Source of the DNA: Lachnospiraceae bacterium UBA3711
GTDB lineage: Bacteria; Bacillota; Clostridia; Lachnospirales; Lachnospiraceae
Assembly (NCBI GenBank): GCA_002371345.1
Contig: DFHY01000039.1
Span: 57,799 to 67,908 of the forward strand
Reading direction: 5' to 3'
Length of the DNA stretch: 10,110 nt
Part shown: one piece after another, positions 6,552 to 10,110 of the stretch
How the letters are laid out: each line of letters begins with the position of its first letter
Numbering within the stretch: the stretch's first letter is position 1
Position numbers and translations under genes: made by a program
Notes under the pieces: generated by a model
Databases searched by the model: none
Seen by the model: the letters and a program-made list of their open reading frames with translations, nothing else
Told to the model about the DNA's origin: nothing

Positions 6552-7171
6552 GCGTTTTTGACAGATTTCTTAACTCGATCAAATTGAATGACGATGACGA
6601 TCTGGACGATGACGAGTACTTTGACGACGATGAGGACAACCTTGATGACTCACGTCCTTCAAGACGTTTTCTCTCCAGGGAGGAAGATGATGAGCCGATC
6701 TTCGAGGAGGATGTTCGCCCGGTAAAGAGAACATCAAGGAGTTCTTCCGCAGGCCCGGCAAGATCGTTCAGACGCTCCCGGAGCAGCTCTTCACCGGCAC
6801 CTGCCGCGTCACCAAAGGTATCCGCGTTCAGGCCCAGAAGGACTGAGCCGGCGGAAGATGTCGAGCGCAACAACTTCTCTGTATGTGTGATCCGTCCGAA
6901 GTCCATGGAGGATGCTCTTCAGATCGCCCAGATGCTTATCGCGCACTGCACCGTTATCCTGAACCTTGAAGGGCTGGATCTCGATGTGTCGCAGAGAATC
7001 TTTGACTTTGCGTCAGGCGCATGCTGCGCCAGCCGCGGACGTCTTGATAAGATCAGCAATTATATCTTTGTCCTGACGCCGCATGACGTCGACATTACCG
7101 GTGAGTTCCAGCAGATCCTTACCGGGACATTTGATCCGAATCTGGATATTGATCTGAGTGACGATCTGTAA
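6548..7171 (+). CDS. sepF: Cell division protein SepF
   Basis: A protein of 207 residues. SepF binds the C-terminal tail of FtsZ, anchors the ring to the membrane through an N-terminal amphipathic helix, and helps to shape the septum. The helix is at 1-13 (SVFDRFLNSIKL). The conserved SepF (DUF552) domain spans about 108-186, with SVCVIRPKSMEDA (111-123), VILNLEGLD (136-144), QRIFDFASGA (149-158) and NYIFVLTPHDVDI (171-183). Between them is a long linker of contrasting charge: residues 15-34 hold 15 Asp/Glu, and 57-98 are rich in Arg, Ser and Pro. At 207 residues it is longer than the roughly 150 of B. subtilis SepF, mostly from this linker. The start overlaps yggS as ATGA, so translation is probably coupled. 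A terminator follows at 7258-7303. Confidence 0.93.
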   Translation: MSVFDRFLNSIKLNDDDDLDDDEYFDDDEDNLDDSRPSRRFLSREEDDEPIFEEDVRPVKRTSRSSSAGPARSFRRSRSSSSPAPAASPKVSAFRPRRTEPAEDVERNNFSVCVIRPKSMEDALQIAQMLIAHCTVILNLEGLDLDVSQRIFDFASGACCASRGRLDKISNYIFVLTPHDVDITGEFQQILTGTFDPNLDIDLSDDL

Positions 7172-7217
7172 ATCTGCGGCATCATATAAAACAGCCGTTC
7201 CTTCTGTATCAGGCTTT

Positions 7218-7267
7218 CAGCGGGGATGGCGCTGTAATCAACATTATTTATAGAAGCACGAGCGTCA
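7218..7267 (+). promoter_or_regulatory. Possible antiterminator/attenuator segment upstream of the terminator
   Basis: The octamer ATGGCGCT appears at 7226-7233 and again in the terminator's 3' arm at 7285-7292. TGGCGCT (7227-7233) can therefore pair with AGCGTCA (7261-7267), the terminator's 5' arm, and block the terminator. CAGCG (7218-7222) can also pair with CGCTG (7230-7234) and release it. Three mutually exclusive stems of this kind are typical of attenuators, but these pairings were found by eye and no known riboswitch or T-box core is visible. Confidence 0.3.
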
Positions 7268-7303
7268 CTGGAGACTACGATTCCATGGCGCTTGTTTTTT
7301 CTT
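7258..7303 (+). terminator. Intrinsic terminator between sepF and aroB
   Basis: The 5' arm 7258-7272 (ACGAGCGTCACTGGA) pairs with the 3' arm 7282-7295 (TCCATGGCGCTTGT) in a stem of about 14 bp, with one bulged C and two wobble pairs around a 9-base loop. TTTTTT follows directly at 7295-7300. This is the strongest intrinsic terminator in the window. It separates the yggS-sepF unit from aroB, unless it is controlled by the alternative fold upstream. Confidence 0.8.
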
Positions 7304-7357
7304 AACCCGCAGCGGTGCCGGCTCATAACTGAATAATAATGAAAGGCGGTCAAGATA

Positions 7358-8485
7358 ATGCCAGAAAACCGTAAAAAAACAGTATCCTATGAAGACGCGA
7401 TAGAAGTGAAGGTGCGCGGAGGAACAGGTTATACCATATATCCGGAGGATTCTTTCGCTGATCTGCCTCTCCGTATGGAAGAAGATCTCCAGAGCAGCTC
7501 ATCGCGCGTCTGCGTTGTGACGGACAGCAATGTCGGGAAGCTGTATCTTGAAGAAGTGATGGGGAAGCTCCAGGGCTCCTGCAAAGAGCTTACCTCATAT
7601 ACCATACCTGCGGGAGAAGAACACAAGAATCTCGACGAGATCCGCAGCCTGTATGTCCACCTGATTGAAAGCGGATTCGACCGCAGGGATATTCTTGTCG
7701 CGCTCGGCGGCGGGGTTACGGGAGACATGACGGGGTTTGCGGCCGCGACCTATATGAGAGGGATACGCTTTGTCCAGATTCCGACAACACTCCTGTCTAT
7801 GGTCGATTCCTCAATCGGAGGAAAGACAGGGGTGGATTTCGATTCCTATAAAAACATGGTCGGGGCTTTCCATCAGCCTTCCATGGTATACCTGAATCCG
7901 AACACTCTTCATACACTGGACGATGTGCAGTTTGCCAGCGGTATGGGCGAGGTCCTCAAGCACGGCCTGATACGTGACAGCGGCTATTATGAATGGTGCC
8001 TCGACAATATGGGCGGAATAGAAGAGAGGGACAACGATGTCCTGAGGGAGATGGTCGTACGGAGCATACTTATCAAGCGCGCCGTCGTCCAGCGCGATCC
8101 TTTTGAGAAAGGAGAGAGAGCCCTGCTGAACTTCGGACACACCGCAGGCCACGCGATCGAGAAGCTGATGAACTTCAGCCTCGCGCACGGTGAGTGCGTC
8201 AACCTCGGCGTAGTAGCCGCATCATACATTTCATGGAAACGCGGAAATATCAGCGAGGAGATCTTCTACGAGATCCGGGATATGTCTGTTGCCTTCGGTC
8301 TTCCCATCACCTATGACAGCCTAAATCCTGAGAATATCCTTGAGACTATGAAGAAGGATAAGAAGATGATAGGCGGCACGATGAGAATGATACTTCTGAA
8401 AAGGCTTGGCTCCGCTTACATTGACGAGACGGTATCCGATGATGAGATTCTGGAAGCGCTGAGGTTCATACGCTATGAGGGATAA
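7358..8485 (+). CDS. aroB: 3-dehydroquinate synthase
   Basis: An enzyme of 375 residues that cyclises DAHP to 3-dehydroquinate with loss of phosphate, the second step of the shikimate pathway, using NAD+ and a divalent metal (Zn or Co) in the cytosol. The NAD-binding signature ALGGGVTGDMTGFAAA lies at 115-130 and IPTTLLSMVDSSIGGKTG at 141-158. MGEVLKHG (196-203), NFGHTAGHAIE (258-268) and AHGE (276-279) supply the metal ligands E198, H261 and H277, with the spacing known for the family. K156 and the KKDKK stretch near 332 also fit. Length is slightly above the usual 350-360. The ribosome binding site is AAAGGCGG (7341-7348), 9 bases before ATG. I see no convincing promoter in the short gap after the terminator, so transcription may depend on readthrough. 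The stop overlaps lspA by 11 bases. Confidence 0.95.
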   Translation: MPENRKKTVSYEDAIEVKVRGGTGYTIYPEDSFADLPLRMEEDLQSSSSRVCVVTDSNVGKLYLEEVMGKLQGSCKELTSYTIPAGEEHKNLDEIRSLYVHLIESGFDRRDILVALGGGVTGDMTGFAAATYMRGIRFVQIPTTLLSMVDSSIGGKTGVDFDSYKNMVGAFHQPSMVYLNPNTLHTLDDVQFASGMGEVLKHGLIRDSGYYEWCLDNMGGIEERDNDVLREMVVRSILIKRAVVQRDPFEKGERALLNFGHTAGHAIEKLMNFSLAHGECVNLGVVAASYISWKRGNISEEIFYEIRDMSVAFGLPITYDSLNPENILETMKKDKKMIGGTMRMILLKRLGSAYIDETVSDDEILEALRFIRYEG

Positions 8486-9026
8486 AACAGATGACGGCAT
8501 AACCAGCGTGAACGCAGGCCGTCACAGTCACTTAGTCCGTCAGTTAGTCCTGTGGATACTGCTGTTGTCGGTGCTGGTTTTCCTGGATCAGTACACAAAA
8601 TGCCTGGCGGCCTCTTCTCTGAAGACGCACGGTCCCTTTCCGCTTATCAGCGGGGCTCTTGAGCTTCGGTATCTGGAGAACAGGGGGGCGGCATTCGGCA
8701 TACTTCAGAACCGACAGTGGATCTTCATCATATTCGCGTGCGTCTGTATCATAGCATGCGCGTGGTTCAGCTGCCGTCTGGCCCGGCAGAACAGGCACAC
8801 CTTATCGAGGGTCTGCCTTGCCTTCCTTGCGGCCGGAGCGGCCGGTAACCTTATTGACAGAGCGGTGCACGGATATGTGGTTGATTTCATTTACATATCG
8901 CTGATTCATTTTCCCGTATTCAATCTGGCGGATATGTATGTATCGCTGAGCACAATAACTCTGGTTATTCTCGTTCTATTCGTGTACCGGGATGAAGGCG
9001 CAGGAGCCAGGCAGCATGGTCCTTGA
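8475..9026 (+). CDS. lspA: Lipoprotein signal peptidase (signal peptidase II)
   Basis: A membrane aspartyl protease of 183 residues that cleaves the signal peptide of prolipoproteins after lipid modification. Four hydrophobic segments are visible (about 23-45, 80-100, 111-127 and 155-172). Family motifs are LDQYTK (37-42), LRYLENRGAAFGIL (64-77), AGNLIDR (123-129), VVDFI (135-139) and FNLADMYV (149-156). The catalytic Asp pair is D137 and D153. The N-terminal tail before the first helix (about 22 hydrophilic residues) is longer than in most LspA proteins. The start overlaps aroB, with GAGG at 8461-8464 as ribosome binding site 10 bases upstream. rluD follows at once, as in many Gram-positive bacteria. 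Confidence 0.94.
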   Translation: MRDKTDDGITSVNAGRHSHLVRQLVLWILLLSVLVFLDQYTKCLAASSLKTHGPFPLISGALELRYLENRGAAFGILQNRQWIFIIFACVCIIACAWFSCRLARQNRHTLSRVCLAFLAAGAAGNLIDRAVHGYVVDFIYISLIHFPVFNLADMYVSLSTITLVILVLFVYRDEGAGARQHGP

Positions 9027-9037
9027 GGTAAATATTG

Positions 9038-10081
9038 ATGATTGCGATGATTAATAGAGAATCTATGCCTGATATAGAGAAGCCATACGATGATAAACAG
9101 GCGGAGATGGATCCGGATTCTTCAGACGGATTTGATGCGGATGATAGTCTGCCCCGCTCATTCCTGATCCCCGCTGAGCTTGACGGCGCCAGGCTTGACG
9201 CCGCGCTCGGGATACTGTGCCCGGAAAAGTCCCGCTCCTTCTGGCAGAAAATGATAGAAGAGGGGCATGTGTCCTGCAGCGGTGCAGCCGTCACGAAATC
9301 CGGCAAAAAAGTGAAGGCAGGCGATGAGATTCTTGCAGTTTTTCCTGCCCCGAAGGACATTGAGATTCTACCTGAGAATATCCCGCTGGATATCCTGTAT
9401 GAGGACGATGATATCATTGTTGTAAATAAGCCGAAAGGGATGGTCGTCCATCCCGCTCCCGGTCATTTTACCGGAACTCTGGTAAATGCGCTGATGTACC
9501 ACTGCGCTGATTCTCTGTCAGGAATTAACGGGGTGATGCGCCCGGGGATCGTTCACCGCATTGACCGCGATACGACCGGTTCTCTAGTCGCGGCTAAAAA
9601 TGACAGGTCACATGCAAGTCTTGCGGCCCAGTTCAAGGAACACAGCATCAACAGATCTTACCGGGCGATACTGCACGGAAGAATGCGCGATGATGAGGTC
9701 ACGGTCGATAAGCCGCTCGGCCGCCATCCTCAGGACAGGAAAAAGATGGCAGTCCTGAGGGAGGGACAGGGAACCTCAAGGCGTGCCGTCACACACATCA
9801 GGGTGCTTGAGCGCTTCTCATCTTATACATATGTGGAATGTGTGCTTGAGACAGGCCGGACTCACCAGATTCGTGTACATACAGCGTATATCGGACACCC
9901 TGTTCTGGGGGATGAGGTCTATGGTCCGAAGAGATGCCCGTACAGGCTCGAGGGACAGACACTGCACGCAATGGTGCTGGGACTCAGGCATCCGTCCACA
10001 GACGAATACATGGAGTTTAAGGCGCCTCTTCCGGCATACTTCGACAGGCTTCTCAGCGGGCTTTCCACCGCTTTGCACTGA
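9038..10081 (+). CDS. rluD: RluD-type 23S rRNA pseudouridine synthase
   Basis: A protein of 347 residues from the RluA/RluC/RluD family, which turns specific uridines of 23S rRNA into pseudouridine. An S4 RNA-binding domain covers about 48-105. The catalytic domain (about 118-335) begins ILYEDDDIIVVNKPKGMVVH (119-138). The active-site block is GIVHRIDRDTTG (170-181), with D176 as catalytic Asp by analogy to RluA Asp64. RTHQIRVH (274-281) and GHPVLGDEVYG (286-296) are further family blocks. The first 40 or so residues are acidic and not part of any domain I recognise. The start is chosen as ATG 9038, 9 bases after GAGG (9025-9028), although TTG 9035 and ATG 9047 or 9068 also fit the frame. The S4 domain and the lspA neighbour favour RluD/YlyB over other family members, but the exact target uridines cannot be read from sequence. 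Confidence 0.92.
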   Translation: MIAMINRESMPDIEKPYDDKQAEMDPDSSDGFDADDSLPRSFLIPAELDGARLDAALGILCPEKSRSFWQKMIEEGHVSCSGAAVTKSGKKVKAGDEILAVFPAPKDIEILPENIPLDILYEDDDIIVVNKPKGMVVHPAPGHFTGTLVNALMYHCADSLSGINGVMRPGIVHRIDRDTTGSLVAAKNDRSHASLAAQFKEHSINRSYRAILHGRMRDDEVTVDKPLGRHPQDRKKMAVLREGQGTSRRAVTHIRVLERFSSYTYVECVLETGRTHQIRVHTAYIGHPVLGDEVYGPKRCPYRLEGQTLHAMVLGLRHPSTDEYMEFKAPLPAYFDRLLSGLSTALH

Positions 10082-10084
10082 GAT

Positions 10085-10110
10085 ATGCCGCAGGTTCATT
10101 ACAGCACTGA
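10085..10110 (+). CDS. Possible start of the next gene, cut by the window edge
   Basis: ATG 10085-10087 opens a frame (MPQVHYST...) that runs to the edge, three bases after the rluD stop. There is no clear ribosome binding site. pyrR follows lspA-rluD in Bacillus, but these eight residues do not show it. It may simply be non-coding. Confidence 0.15.

Noticed and set aside
6433..6906. Minus-strand open frame of 157 codons opposite the sepF start
   Set aside because: Its Ser-rich composition is the mirror of the GAC/GAT-rich acidic tract and Ser/Arg linker codons of sepF. No motif is present.
7218..7300. T-box riboswitch upstream of aroB
   Set aside because: The GGGGATGGCGCTG stretch only faintly resembles the T-box core (AGGGTGGNACCGCG), and the gap of 186 bases is too short for a stem I with specifier loop.
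7285..7305. Six-codon leader peptide MALVFS in the terminator
   Set aside because: Its GGAG is inside the terminator stem at poor spacing, and it has no run of aromatic codons as expected for attenuation by translation.
8965..9417. Minus-strand open frame of 150 codons across the lspA-rluD junction
   Set aside because: It is antisense to two conserved genes and Ser/Ile-rich without a domain. Treated as a shadow.

Overview
The window reads as a chromosomal housekeeping segment of a Gram-positive member of the Clostridia, most likely Lachnospiraceae-like. I base this on the gene order (min/rodA/mgsA block, then YggS-SepF, then LspA-RluD), strong AGGAGG-type ribosome binding sites, a SepF-dependent divisome, and the style of the MgsA and SepF proteins. 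All supported genes lie on the plus strand. I see no mobile element, tRNA, rRNA or CRISPR array.

Region 1 (1-3606) is a cell-shape block: the last 24 codons of an unidentified upstream gene, minC (septum inhibitor), rodA (SEDS glycan polymerase), mgsA (methylglyoxal synthase) and a D-alanyl-D-alanine carboxypeptidase with a membrane anchor at its N-terminus. minC and rodA are one base apart, so minD and minE, which I would expect between them, are absent from this locus. MinC also lacks the usual RSGQ motif associated with MinD binding.

Region 2 (3607-5767) holds two less-known genes. A near-consensus promoter (TTGACT-N17-TATACT) precedes a predicted 17-residue leader peptide that overlaps, as ATGA, the start of a small P-loop protein. 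After a hairpin and an extended -10 promoter comes a single-pass HlyD/adaptor-like membrane protein with an uncertain TTG start.

Region 3 (5768-7303) is yggS (PLP homeostasis) overlapping sepF (FtsZ membrane anchor), closed by a clear intrinsic terminator. Upstream of that terminator an octamer repeats the terminator's 3' arm, so an antiterminator fold is possible.

Region 4 (7304-10110) is aroB, lspA and rluD, tightly packed, with a possible next start codon at the edge. Together the genes cover peptidoglycan elongation and trimming, division-site control, lipoprotein maturation, and three metabolic or RNA functions (MgsA, AroB, RluD). The most interesting points are the apparently orphan, motif-altered MinC, the substituted active site of MgsA, the coupled leader peptide, and the P-loop/adaptor pair beside SepF.
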